Assembly: GCA_947290775.1 (NCBI GenBank)
Contig: CAMYPM010000013.1
Coordinates: forward strand, 1-44,129
Length of the DNA stretch: 44,129 bases
From: an uncultured Bacteroidales bacterium
Lineage (GTDB): Bacteria; Bacteroidota; Bacteroidia; Bacteroidales; Porphyromonadaceae
Reading direction: 5' to 3'
Positions within the stretch are counted from its first letter, which is position 1; each line of letters begins with the position of its first letter. Positions 1-8,100 of the stretch are shown piece after piece. The position numbers were made by a program, and so were the translations under genes. The notes beneath the pieces were generated by a model. It was not told the origin of the DNA. It worked only from the letters and a program-made list of their open reading frames with translations, and did not search any database.

Positions 1-147
1 AATTGTAGCGGCGTGATTACGCCCCGGTTCGCTCTCCCATTCCCCAATCAGCTCCATGCCTTTCGCCAAAGCAACGGAACAGACCTCCGCTGTGGTTTCA
101 ATGCAGAGTAATACGGGACTTTTTGTCTGCTCGCTTTCGTTCATCAT
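1..147 (-). CDS. tsaB: TsaB, tRNA threonylcarbamoyladenosine (t6A) synthesis protein, N-terminal part only
   Basis: The minus strand starting at the ATG that ends at 147 reads MMNESEQTKSPVLLCIETTA and continues with a CSVAL segment, then runs off the window edge after 49 residues. The ...LLCIETT..VCSVAL pattern is the first strand of the ASKHA fold typical of TsaB, the scaffold partner of TsaD in making t6A on ANN-decoding tRNAs. A second ATG lies at 144. The gene begins 13 bases after the pdxH stop on the same strand, so the two are probably co-transcribed. The C-terminus lies outside the window, so the full length cannot be judged. Confidence 0.8.
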   Translation of the reverse strand, partial: MMNESEQTKSPVLLCIETTAEVCSVALAKGMELIGEWESEPGRNHAATI

Positions 148-160
148 TTTCACAACAGAT

Positions 161-811
161 TTAAGGGGCAATTCGTTCAATCGACCAACTTCCATCCTCC
201 TGTTTTTGATACAGAAAGCGGTCGTGTAAACGGCTCGCTCGCCCTTGCCAGAACTCTATTCTGCTCGCCTTTACAGCAAATCCGCCCCACGTGTCGGGGC
301 GAGGAACCGGACGCCCTACATACTTGAGCGATTCTTTTGCGAACTGAACCATTATATATTCACGATTTGGAATAGGATGGCTTTGCGGTGAGATACGTGC
401 TCCAACGCGGCTTGTATAGGGTCTCTTCCTAAAATAAGCATCGCTCAGCTCCGGCTCCAAGTGCCGAACGGTACCTTCAATATGGATTTGCCGCTCCGTT
501 TCGTGCCACAAAAAGGTTACTGCCACGTTCGGATTGGCCGCCATCTGCTGTCCTTTTCTACTTTCGTAGTTACTATAGAAGATGATCTCTTCGTTAAGCA
601 CCTCTTTCAGTAATACAGTTCGCACGCTGGGATGCCCGTCCGGTGTAGAGGTAGCCACAATTAGCGCCGTAGGCTCCAAAGCTTTTGCTTTAAAAGCATC
701 CTCAATCCATTTATCCACCAAGTCAAAGGGATTCTCCGGCATATCACGTCGCGTCAGCGAATGCTTCGTGTACTCCCGTCTGACATTCTCCAAATGCAGG
801 TCCTCGCTCAT
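161..811 (-). CDS. pdxH: Pyridoxamine/pyridoxine 5'-phosphate oxidase
   Basis: This is a 216-residue FMN-dependent oxidase that makes pyridoxal 5'-phosphate in the cytosol. Visible family features are PENPFDLVDKWIEDA near the N-terminus, the VRTVLLKEV and FYSNYESRKGQQMAANP segments that bind FMN and phosphate, the SRVGARISPQS loop, and an end in IERIAP. The open frame continues upstream to 904, but a TAnnTTTG promoter box (882-889) lies inside that extension. The ATG at 811 gives the normal family length and has AAGGA just upstream, so 811 is chosen as the start. tsaB follows 13 bases downstream. Confidence 0.95.
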   Translation of the reverse strand: MSEDLHLENVRREYTKHSLTRRDMPENPFDLVDKWIEDAFKAKALEPTALIVATSTPDGHPSVRTVLLKEVLNEEIIFYSNYESRKGQQMAANPNVAVTFLWHETERQIHIEGTVRHLEPELSDAYFRKRPYTSRVGARISPQSHPIPNREYIMVQFAKESLKYVGRPVPRPDTWGGFAVKASRIEFWQGRASRLHDRFLYQKQEDGSWSIERIAP

Positions 812-881
812 CTTTGTTCCTTTCTCGTTAACCCATACCTTTCGGGGGAGGCAAACCCAGCCCGAAAAGTTCTTTCTTTCG

Positions 882-889
882 CAAAAGTA
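882..889 (-). promoter_or_regulatory. Predicted promoter -7 box for pdxH-tsaB
   Basis: On the minus strand this reads TACTTTTG, matching the Bacteroidetes -7 consensus TAnnTTTG. It would give a leader of about 65 bases before the pdxH ATG at 811. A clear -33 TTG is not seen. Confidence 0.5.
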
Positions 890-1106
890 GCGAAAAATGC
901 GCATACGCAGGTTTCGCGTCTGCTCTCCTTATTTGGGCATCATCCAATCCGTCAGGATGAAGGGATATAAGTTTGCTCGGGCGCGCAAAAAGCATTTGTT
1001 GCGTTTGAATGGCTTTTGTGTTAAGAAGAGCATTACGTAAGGAGTGAGTGATACAGCGGTTGCGGATTATTCTCTAAATTTGTTGCAATATGAAAGAAAA
1101 GTTGCT

Positions 1107-1961
1107 ATGCTATTGAGGAGAGAAGGTACTATATTTCGGCAGATTAATTTATTTTTTGGAAGCATCCGGTTAGTTGCTTCTGGGCGGCTGCTCATTTTTT
1201 TCTGCCTATTTCTGCCACTCTTTGGCGTGTGCTCGGCTTTATCAGCTCAAGAGAAATACGATATCCGGCTACAGCTTAAGGAGGGAGACAAACTGGGAAT
1301 TGGGATAAAAATTAATTCCATAACTACGACAAAAATACCTATTGTAGGCAACGCCACCTTTAACACGATCGAGAAATATGCTATTACCCTACAGGTATTA
1401 GGCATTCAGGGAGAAAATTATCGCATTAAATGTACCGTAAATAAAGTGGATGTATCTATGAAAAGCGAGGGGGTAGGCAGATACGAAAAGGAAGCCAATC
1501 AGGCCCTTTTGGATGCACTAAAGCCGGACGAGTTACGCGGAAGCTCCGTAATAGCCGTAATTACTCCTTATTTTGAGCCGGTACAAGTTCCGAGTGACGA
1601 TACTTCAAAGCGAATTATAGAGCTATTGCAAGATGCTGTATCGCGCGCTTATGCTCCACAAGCTGCAACTATTGATGAACAGAGAAAGAAGAGTGATGGA
1701 GCGAACAGCGTTATTTCCACTCTGACCTCTGTAACCAATACAAAAGCTACCGTTCAGGGTCAATTTAGCGAGTGTTTGAAAGAGAAGAAGATGTCACTGA
1801 ACCGAAAGGGAAACTTTACCTACAAAATGGAACGAAAGAGTGGCAGCCCTATTAGCGGAAAGATTAGCGATAAATCAACCGGCACCCAAAAAGCTCTTTT
1901 GCTGAATCTCTCGTTCCAAAGCACGCGACACATGCACGTCACCCTCACGCACTCCCGATAA
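1107..1961 (+). CDS. Exported protein of unknown function (DUF6263-like)
   Basis: I do not recognise a function. From the ATG at 1107 the protein has 284 residues. A hydrophobic stretch (LLIFFCLFLPLFGVCSALSA, about residues 27-46) followed by QEKYDI looks like a signal peptide with a long front end. The mature part opens with YDIRLQLKEGDKLGI, resembling the start of the DUF6263 group of Bacteroidetes envelope proteins, and is rich in beta-forming and Lys/Thr segments. A GTG at 1044 would add 21 residues, but AAGGAG abuts that GTG with no spacing, so 1107 is preferred. No operon partner is visible. Confidence 0.6.
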   Translation: MLLRREGTIFRQINLFFGSIRLVASGRLLIFFCLFLPLFGVCSALSAQEKYDIRLQLKEGDKLGIGIKINSITTTKIPIVGNATFNTIEKYAITLQVLGIQGENYRIKCTVNKVDVSMKSEGVGRYEKEANQALLDALKPDELRGSSVIAVITPYFEPVQVPSDDTSKRIIELLQDAVSRAYAPQAATIDEQRKKSDGANSVISTLTSVTNTKATVQGQFSECLKEKKMSLNRKGNFTYKMERKSGSPISGKISDKSTGTQKALLLNLSFQSTRHMHVTLTHSR

Positions 1962-2283
1962 GTGCACACACTTGGATGTCCATACGGTGTGGATATAGCC
2001 GCTATTATTGATGCCGTAGGCTACAAAACTTTCGCCTTACCTTAAAAGCATCATTGATGCGCATACCAAACTAATCAAAGAGGTCAATACTACTCCGGCT
2101 CAGGGAGTGCTTAGAATAAATTCCTCTAACACCTTAGTAAAGTCCTACTCAGAGTAGTTATTCAATTCGACAAAAGCAATCGGGTATTTTCTACACACAG
2201 GCTATATTTCACTGCATGAATATATATAACCCATAAAGTATATACTCTCTCTCTCAGTACTCTTTCCAGGGTGATACTTTATT
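1962..2283. other. Intergenic stretch with a decayed coding remnant and short repeated modules
   Basis: No intact gene is seen. The + frame at about 2048-2157 is open for 36 codons (SIIDAHTKLIKEV ... LVKSYSE) and ends in TAG. A different + frame just before it (about 1977-2043) reads CPYGVDIAAIIDAVGYKTFA before a stop, suggesting a degraded reading frame. At 2230-2240 and 2258-2267 lie CCCATAAAGTA and TACTCTTTCC, both of which recur near 3.68-3.84 kb. A short CT dinucleotide run lies at about 2244-2255. Confidence 0.4.
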
Positions 2284-2691
2284 CTAATCCTTAACAACGG
2301 GCTTCCCGGTCTTCATCCATTCGACAAATCCGCCTTCCAAATTACCCACTTTGTATCCTGCATCAGTAAGTTTATGTGCAGCCTTCATACTGCGCAAACC
2401 ACTACGACAGTACACGTAAACAATCTGCTCCTTATCAGGATAAAGACGCTGTACAACCTCAGCAAAGTCTACTTGCTTCACATCCACATTCTGTGCCCCT
2501 TTTATATGTCCCTCTGCATATTCTTCAGCCGTTCGCACATCTAACAGATATACCCCGGACACCTGAATGGCTGTTTCGAATGCCGCTACCTCTAAATGCA
2601 TTATTTCTTTTTGTACTTTACATCCCTCTAGACTTATGATCATCGCAAAGCATATAGCCCATACACTACACAAAGTCACACACCGATTCAT
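2284..2691 (-). CDS. Rhodanese-domain lipoprotein
   Basis: This is a 135-residue single-domain rhodanese with a lipoprotein signal. The N-terminus (MNRCVTLCSVWAICFAMIIS) ends in the lipobox LEGC, so Cys24 is the predicted lipidated residue and the domain would face the periplasm. The rhodanese fold is seen as YLLDVRTAEEYAEGHIKGA (about 48-66), the active-site loop CRSGLRS with catalytic Cys95, and LEGGFVEWMKTGKPV at the end. The open frame extends 13 codons upstream, but the ATG at 2691 has AAGGAA five bases before it and gives a proper signal peptide. Such proteins move sulfur or reduce persulfides, but no substrate can be inferred. It is divergent from the methyltransferase. Confidence 0.85.
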   Translation of the reverse strand: MNRCVTLCSVWAICFAMIISLEGCKVQKEIMHLEVAAFETAIQVSGVYLLDVRTAEEYAEGHIKGAQNVDVKQVDFAEVVQRLYPDKEQIVYVYCRSGLRSMKAAHKLTDAGYKVGNLEGGFVEWMKTGKPVVKD

Positions 2692-2864
2692 TCTTCCTTG
2701 TATCTTTTTCTTTATTCTTATACATCTCAAAGTTACGCAAACTTGCCATAATACTTTCTGTTATACTCTTCTTCCGCAATCCGTAGACTCTATTCAATGA
2801 AGTAAAAAGGGTACTTTCTTGTGTTTTTTATTACCTTCGTTTTGGGAATCATACCCCCCAAAGA

Positions 2865-3655
2865 ATGATGCAGAAGAGACAACTTAACAGAAGACAATAT
2901 TTCCATGAACTCGCAAAGACAAGCGAGAAATATTTTATTCCCTACGTACAGCAATACAGGCAAGTAAGTAAAGGAATGAATGTGTTAGAGATTGGGTGCG
3001 GGGATGGAGGAAATCTACTACCCTTTTCTCGCATGAACTGTAACGTGGTGGGAATAGACCTATCAGAGGAACGAATAAGGGACGCAAGGGTGTTTTTTGA
3101 AGAGAATAAAGCAAAAGGGCGTTTCATTGCTTCCGATATTTTTCAGATAGAAGAGTTCAAACAGCAGTTCGACATAATCGTATGCCATGATGTTATAGAG
3201 CATATCAACGACAAAGAGAGCTTTTTACGCAAATGTAAACAGCTGTTAAAACATAGGGGGGGGGGATTTTCATTTCTTTTCCTGCGTGGCAGATGCCATT
3301 TGGGGGACATCAGCAAATATGTAGAAGTAGATTCTTATCACATTTGCCTTTTTTCCACCTGCTCCCCACTGCATGGTATAAGGGAATCTTAAGAGCTTGG
3401 AAAGAGGATGAGGAGTGTGTCAGGGAATTGCTGAATATCAGGCAGACCAAATGTCCGATAGAATTGTTTGAACGAACAATAAGAAAAGAAAGGTTTAAAG
3501 CTATTGATCGGACACTCTATTTCATTAACCCTCACTATGAGGTGAAATTCCACTTGCGTCCAAGAAAACTATACACATTGATAGGGAGCATTCCCTATAT
3601 CCGCAATTTCTTCACAACATCGTGTTTCTATTTTTTGGAGTTGTCAGAAGAGTAG
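2865..3655 (+). CDS. Class I SAM-dependent methyltransferase, currently out of frame at a G10 tract (likely phase-variable)
   Basis: The first frame (2865-3392) holds a methyltransferase N-half: LEIGCGDGG at residues 41-49, acidic Asp65 in VGIDLS, and HDVIEHI at 108-114. At ten consecutive G (3256-3265) the frame slips, and the rest of the domain continues in another frame, from about 3266 to 3655 (IFISFPAWQMPFGGHQQI onward). As read, translation ends after 175 residues at 3392 with a non-family tail. A tract of 8 or 11 G restores one frame of 262 or 263 residues. Similar Bacteroidales enzymes act on surface glycans; the substrate here is unknown. The downstream half keeps a conserved, stop-free sequence, so the gene is probably switched off rather than long dead. 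A homopolymer sequencing error is the main alternative. Confidence 0.8.
3256..3265 (+). repeat. Homopolymer G10 tract inside the methyltransferase
   Basis: Ten consecutive G lie exactly where the reading frame breaks. Lengths of 8 or 11 G give the full enzyme. Ten G gives a 175-residue product. Nine or 12 G gives a third frame that stops at a TAG about 20 codons later. The position and modulus are those expected of a slipped-strand switch. Confidence 0.8.
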
Positions 3656-3675
3656 CTTTTCTTCTGTTAAATACC

Positions 3676-3844
3676 TACTCTTTCCCTTGATTGGCATGAA
3701 ACAATGAAGTCGTGGAAAGTAAAATATTCATACTCTTCACCGAGGGTAATGAGTGCTCTGTAGGCAAAAAGCCAATGGACCTCTCCAATATGTCGTAAAT
3801 TCAGGAAAGCTACGTCCTATTTACCCATAAAGTAGGAAAGAGTA
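3676..3844. repeat. Convergent intergenic region with repeated 10-11 bp modules
   Basis: TACTCTTTCC at 3676-3685 and its reverse complement at 3835-3844 form a widely spaced inverted pair. The same 10-mer occurs at 2258-2267. CCCATAAAGTA occurs at 3824-3834 and 2230-2240. The modules bracket the rhodanese-methyltransferase block. No gene is seen here; the region separates the convergent methyltransferase and rsh genes. Confidence 0.4.
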
Positions 3845-3931
3845 TAAGCTCCTCCCCTCTCCACGCACATTCATTCATTGGATAAGTAGTCAAAGAAAGG
3901 AGGGCGGCTCTTAAGCCACCTCAACTTCTCT

Positions 3932-6169
3932 CTATACGCGCATTACTTCTGTAATAGAGGGATTTGCCCTTAAGCCTTCACACACCTTTTTCAACGTATC
4001 GGTATCATGTACCAGCAAAGTGATTGTACCCCCGAAAATACCATCTCGTGAAGTCATATTCACATTTGTAATACTCAGATTAAAATCCTCCGTAATATTC
4101 TGAATAATGGTATTTAGTATGCCCGTGGAGTCAACTCCTTTAATCTGTATTTTTCCTTGAAAGAGACTATGCGAGTGATTTCCCCACTCCGTTTCTACGA
4201 TACTATTTCCGTAGCTACTTTTTAGCCGCATGGCAACAGGGCAAGAGCGCTTGTGCAATACCAATTTCCCTTGCACATTGATAAAAGCGATCGTCTCATC
4301 GCCATAAATAGGCATACAGCAGTCCGCAACAGTGTAATTAGTCTTGAAGTTATGCTCCTCTAAGATATATTTTTTGCTTGCATCGGGTACAACGTCGGCA
4401 TGAGCGTTGCGCTGCTCTTCGCTTTTACGCTTAGAAGAGCCGAAAAGACGTGAGAAGAAATCCTTGCGATCCCCCTCCTTAGCCAACTTCTTGAAGCTTT
4501 CCGGTAGTTGAATAAGTCCTTGCCCTACGGCATAGAAAAAGTCCTCTCGCTTGTGAAAGTTGTAGTAATTGGCCACACGATCCAATTCGCTTGCCGACAC
4601 AGCCACCCCATCACGACGAAAAACCTCCATTACCTCTTTCTCTCCCTTGGCAGCTAATTCCCGTCTCTGGCGTCTAAGATAGAGGTCTATAAAACTCCTT
4701 GCCTTACCGGTAGTCACATAGTTGCGCCACTCCGGTATGGGGAATTGCTTGGCACTCGTAATGATAGAGATTTGGTCTCCATTCTGTAAAGGGCTGCTCA
4801 GCGGCACTAAGCGATGATTCACCTTTGCGCCAATGCAGTGCATACCAATCTCCTCATGAATAGCGTAAGCGAAGTCTAATGCTGTAGCGCCCTGAGGTAA
4901 TGTAATTGTATCTCCCTTGGGCGTAAATACTTTTATTTCATCATTGAAGAGGTTCAACTTGATCGTGTCGAGAAAGTCCATCGCATCCGGTGAGGGATGT
5001 TCCAATATTTTACGGATCGTCTCCAGCCACTTTTCCAACTCAGAGTCCTCTTCGATGGTATCGTTCTTATACTTCCAATGCGCAGCAACACCCAACTCAG
5101 CTATCTCGTCCATCATACGGCTGCGGATCTGAACCTCTACCCACACTCCGTCGGCTCCCATAACCGTTAGATGCAATGCCCGATAGCCGTTACTCTTTGG
5201 ATTGCTCACCCAGTCTCGAAGACGATCCGGCTTCACACGATATATATCGGTGATGATAGAGTATATCTGCCAGCAACGGTTCTTATCGTTGATTGTCTCA
5301 TCCGACTCAAATACGATGCGCACGGCAAATAGATCGTAAACCTCCTCAAAGGGAATATTCTTCTGCTCCATTTTGCGCCAAATGGAGTAGCAACTCTTTA
5401 CACGTGTTTGAATCTGATACTTAAGTCCAATTTTATCAAACTGCTCTCTAAGCGGAGCAGCAAAGCGCTCAAAGAGTTCACTACGCTGTTGCTCGCTGTT
5501 GCGTATTTTTTCACTTATATCGGCATACTCCTCTGGATGCTCAGTCTTAAAACTCAGCTCCTCAAGCTCTGTCTTAATAGCAAAGAGTCCTAAACGATGG
5601 GCGATAGGCGCATATACGTAGAGCGTTTCTCCGGCTATCTTCAGCTGCTTACGTTCAGGCATAGAGCTTAGCGTACGCATATTGTGCAGTCTGTCGGCGA
5701 TTTTGATCAATATTACACGAATATCATCGTTCATCGTAATAATGAGCTTACGGAAGTTCTCCGCCTGAGCACTCTCCAGCAAACGATCTGCAAAGAGATC
5801 ACCGCTTATTTTGGTTAACCCTTCTACTATCTGGGCAACCTTATCGCCAAATAACTCTCGGATATCCTCGGTCGTATACTCAGTATCCTCCACTACATCG
5901 TGAAGAAGCGAGCAGACAATACTCGTAGAGCCCAGCCCCATCTCTTTGCATACTATAATAGCAACCGACAAAGGATGCAGGATATAAGGCTCACCGCTTC
6001 GCCTACGCACACCCTCGTGTGCTTTCTTTGCAAAGTTGAAAGCCTTTTCAATACGCTCTACCTTACGACGATGATTGCTGGCCAAATATGCCTCAATCAG
6101 CTCGTTATACTTATCCGCTACTTGTTGCTCTTCTCTTTCTTGCTGCGTCATATCCATTGACCGGACCAT
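3932..6169 (-). CDS. rsh: Bifunctional (p)ppGpp synthetase/hydrolase (RelA/SpoT homologue)
   Basis: This 745-residue cytosolic enzyme makes and degrades the alarmone (p)ppGpp. In order it shows an HD hydrolase domain (YILHPLSVA ... HDVVEDT, His90-Asp91), a nucleotidyltransferase synthetase domain (about 255-370, with WVSNPKSNGYRALH and VEVQIRS), a TGS domain (VFTPKGDTITLPQGATALDFAY) and a C-terminal ACT domain (about 665-745). The intact HD residues indicate that hydrolase activity is kept. A promoter-like TATATTTG (minus strand, 6178-6185) lies only about 9 bases before the first ATG, so translation may start at the ATG at 6157 or 6151. The capsule-type glycosyltransferase lies 138 bases upstream on the same strand. 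Confidence 0.96.
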   Translation of the reverse strand: MVRSMDMTQQEREEQQVADKYNELIEAYLASNHRRKVERIEKAFNFAKKAHEGVRRRSGEPYILHPLSVAIIVCKEMGLGSTSIVCSLLHDVVEDTEYTTEDIRELFGDKVAQIVEGLTKISGDLFADRLLESAQAENFRKLIITMNDDIRVILIKIADRLHNMRTLSSMPERKQLKIAGETLYVYAPIAHRLGLFAIKTELEELSFKTEHPEEYADISEKIRNSEQQRSELFERFAAPLREQFDKIGLKYQIQTRVKSCYSIWRKMEQKNIPFEEVYDLFAVRIVFESDETINDKNRCWQIYSIITDIYRVKPDRLRDWVSNPKSNGYRALHLTVMGADGVWVEVQIRSRMMDEIAELGVAAHWKYKNDTIEEDSELEKWLETIRKILEHPSPDAMDFLDTIKLNLFNDEIKVFTPKGDTITLPQGATALDFAYAIHEEIGMHCIGAKVNHRLVPLSSPLQNGDQISIITSAKQFPIPEWRNYVTTGKARSFIDLYLRRQRRELAAKGEKEVMEVFRRDGVAVSASELDRVANYYNFHKREDFFYAVGQGLIQLPESFKKLAKEGDRKDFFSRLFGSSKRKSEEQRNAHADVVPDASKKYILEEHNFKTNYTVADCCMPIYGDETIAFINVQGKLVLHKRSCPVAMRLKSSYGNSIVETEWGNHSHSLFQGKIQIKGVDSTGILNTIIQNITEDFNLSITNVNMTSRDGIFGGTITLLVHDTDTLKKVCEGLRANPSITEVMRV

Positions 6170-6177
6170 TTCATCTA

Positions 6178-6185
6178 CAAATATA
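6178..6185 (-). promoter_or_regulatory. Predicted -7 box for rsh
   Basis: The minus strand reads TATATTTG (TAnnTTTG). Transcription would begin near 6171, almost at the first ATG, which favours one of the in-frame ATGs at 6157 or 6151. Confidence 0.45.
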
Positions 6186-6307
6186 GGAATATAATAACAA
6201 GGATGTATTAAATAAAGTCCTTTTCAGACTGCCTTTGAATCGCCTCTCAAGTAATGCACCATGTATCGGAGGCATTCACCACCCAATAACCATTTTTTCT
6301 ACAGATC

Positions 6308-7264
6308 TCATTTCTCTGCGGAAGAAGATTCGAGCTGCCTTACTATCTCTCTAAGCCGCTGTATCTCTCCCTTCTTAAAATATGAGAGTTTATGTAGATT
6401 ACTTTTTGACAAAGCATCTTGGCTACTATAGGGCAGCAAAGTACCCAAAATAACAGCATGCAAAAGATGCGGTGTACAGTCACTTATTACTATGGGCTTA
6501 AGACGTTGATATTCTCCGGTAATGAGACGGTTGTAAAGTATTTGGAAAAAGAAATATTCCTTGCTCTTCTCATCATGTAGCCAATAATAAAGCAGCAAAT
6601 CGCTGAGGAGAATCATCATCTCACTTCCTTTTTTTGCCCATAGAATACTACTAAGCATGCGAACCTGGAACTTATCTCTCCAGCAATAATAATAGATAAA
6701 CGCATTCTCCCAAATTCGCTTGTAGGGTTCCCGATCATCCCTTTGATAACAAAAATGGTCGCCCTGCATAAACTCTCTGGGAAAACTTCCCGTCATCAAA
6801 ATCGTGGCATCCAGCCAAATCCCCCCATAGGAAGCTAAGAGCATTACACGTAGCAAGTCGCTAAAAAAAGCTTTCTTCATCAGGCCGCTATCTCGCTTGT
6901 CGAGTATCTCCTTCGGAATAGAGAGATAATCGGCTACATTTTCGTCTGTCAGGCGGATCACTTTGAAGTCACCGGCATACTTGTCAACCGACTCAAAACA
7001 GATCTGCACTACCTCCGGAAGTTTTTCTCTGCTGATACCCTGCCCCCAGTATTGCCAAATTATTTTCTCCGTACCGAGGTCCTGCAGAGGCACATACTGC
7101 CGATGCTCAATTTCGCCAGCTATATATTGGCTAATCACCTTATCCCATGCCTCCCCTACTCTTCGGTGTGAAGCAATGAGTCGGTGATAGGTCAAATTAT
7201 TAATCAATCTAAGGGGATACGTTCCCTTGATACGCTGCTGAAATCTTCTATGTGAAGCACTCAT
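6308..7264 (-). CDS. Capsular polysaccharide-type glycosyltransferase (Caps_synth / GT32-like)
   Basis: The 318-residue protein has the pattern of sugar transferases in the capsular polysaccharide synthesis family (PF05704). EKIIWQYWGQG (about 66-76) forms the first strand, SDLLRVMLLASYGGIWLDATI (about 135-155) is the conserved core, and LDAT stands at the expected DxD-like nucleotide-sugar site. No signal peptide is evident, so it probably acts at the cytosolic face of the membrane. The donor and acceptor cannot be read from sequence. It is transcribed away from the polysaccharide cluster that starts at 7.7 kb and probably serves the same surface glycan. Confidence 0.85.
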   Translation of the reverse strand: MSASHRRFQQRIKGTYPLRLINNLTYHRLIASHRRVGEAWDKVISQYIAGEIEHRQYVPLQDLGTEKIIWQYWGQGISREKLPEVVQICFESVDKYAGDFKVIRLTDENVADYLSIPKEILDKRDSGLMKKAFFSDLLRVMLLASYGGIWLDATILMTGSFPREFMQGDHFCYQRDDREPYKRIWENAFIYYYCWRDKFQVRMLSSILWAKKGSEMMILLSDLLLYYWLHDEKSKEYFFFQILYNRLITGEYQRLKPIVISDCTPHLLHAVILGTLLPYSSQDALSKSNLHKLSYFKKGEIQRLREIVRQLESSSAEK

Positions 7265-7532
7265 AAGTTAGTAACGATATAATCATCTATCTAAGATGCC
7301 CGAAGAGGGTTTTACTCCATGACCCAAATCTTATGTTTATGTGACATCTTCAATCACTCCACTCATGTAGCAAGTGGAACTCGTATTTCTCTCGCAAAGG
7401 TATTACAAAAAGAGCAACTCATCTAAGTTTAAGCCTTAGGTTACGCTCCACTACAGACAACCTCATAGCCGAAGAAGCCTTGCCCATTCCATGTAATTCC
7501 TACCCAAAAGATGATACCCGAGAAATAATATA

Positions 7533-7540
7533 TACCTTTG
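7533..7540 (+). promoter_or_regulatory. Predicted -7 box for the HU-like gene and polysaccharide cluster
   Basis: TACCTTTG matches TAnnTTTG. Transcription would start near 7547, placing the whole 22-bp repeat array inside a leader of about 150 bases. No clear -33 TTG is seen. Confidence 0.55.
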
Positions 7541-7552
7541 TTCTCGGAGAAA

Positions 7553-7618
7553 CCCTATAGGGTTTTCTCAAAAAGGCTATAGGGTTTTTGCCAATACCCT
7601 ATAGGGTTTTAAGAAAAA
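7553..7618 (+). repeat. Three direct repeats with exact 22-bp period; palindromic CCCTATAGGG cores
   Basis: CTATAGGGTTTT occurs at 7555-7566, 7577-7588 and 7599-7610, exactly 22 bases apart. Each 22-bp unit has a 10-nt head (CCCTATAGGG in units 1 and 3, GGCTATAGGG in unit 2), then TTTT, then a variable A-rich end. The first unit is flanked by GAGAAA and TTTTCTC, so it can also form an RNA hairpin. The array sits between the predicted promoter and start codon of the HU-like gene. It could bind a protein as DNA or fold as leader RNA. Confidence 0.8.
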
Positions 7619-7695
7619 GAATAGAACGAAAGAGCTACCTTAGAGTAAGAAGCAATTAAGTAATAAGAGACCTTACAGTAGTGGGGATTATATAA

Positions 7696-8076
7696 ATGAA
7701 CTATAAGATTGTAAAACAGCGCGTTGCCTTCGGTGAGAAAGCAGGAAAAGAACAGTACAGAGTAGTACCTATTACCACCGGGACAAAGTCTTTTCAAGAG
7801 ATTGTGGACGAATTAGTAAGGCGCACTGCCTTCTCCTCAGGAGATATAGTAGGTTTGGTTACGGCACTAAGCGACATTCTATGCGACTATTTACAAGCCG
7901 GGTATGCCGTGCAGTTGGGCGAGATGGGTAACTTCCGTCTCACTTTTGGGAGCAGGGGATTCGATGCACCGCATAATTTCAATGCACAGCGCGATATACA
8001 AAATGTGCGCATCACTTATCTTCCCTCCAAAAGACTCAGAAATTTCAACCTTAATTTCCGGCGTATAGAGGAGTAA
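7696..8076 (+). CDS. HU-like DNA-binding protein (HU-related family)
   Basis: The 126-residue protein matches the Bacteroidales HU-related group (TIGR01201 type), longer than classical HU of about 90 residues. Seen are an N-terminal strand (MNYKIVKQRVAFG), a helical region (SFQEIVDELVRRTAFSSGDIVGLVTALSDILCDYL), the VQLGEMGNFRLTF beta-arm entry and an ENVR-like NVRITYLPSKRL segment. It should bend or coat DNA. It starts a run of polysaccharide genes, 24 bases before the flippase, and its leader carries the 22-bp repeat array. In P. gingivalis an HU gene (PG0121) lies with the K-antigen capsule genes and affects their expression; the parallel is suggestive only. Confidence 0.85.
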   Translation: MNYKIVKQRVAFGEKAGKEQYRVVPITTGTKSFQEIVDELVRRTAFSSGDIVGLVTALSDILCDYLQAGYAVQLGEMGNFRLTFGSRGFDAPHNFNAQRDIQNVRITYLPSKRLRNFNLNFRRIEE

Positions 8077-8100
8077 AACAACCCTCACTCCACACAGAGC

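Larger units (their letters stand above)
7265..7695. other. 431-base intergenic region between divergent glycosyltransferase and HU-like genes
   Basis: No coding sequence is supported. The left part (7265-7530) is featureless to the eye. The right part contains a promoter box (7533-7540) and a three-unit 22-bp repeat array (7553-7618), both listed separately, followed by about 78 bases of leader before the ATG at 7696. Confidence 0.6.

Noticed and set aside
2244..2255. CT dinucleotide run as a switch
   Set aside because: It is intergenic, short, and downstream of the rhodanese stop, so no reading frame or promoter depends on it.
3256..3265. Methyltransferase break as an ordinary pseudogene
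   Set aside because: Only one frame change is seen, it sits on a homopolymer, and the second half has no stops. A sequencing error cannot be excluded and is given as the refuting case in the finding.
7553..7618. 22-bp arrays as a CRISPR
   Set aside because: Units abut without unique spacers and are degenerate; no cas genes are nearby.
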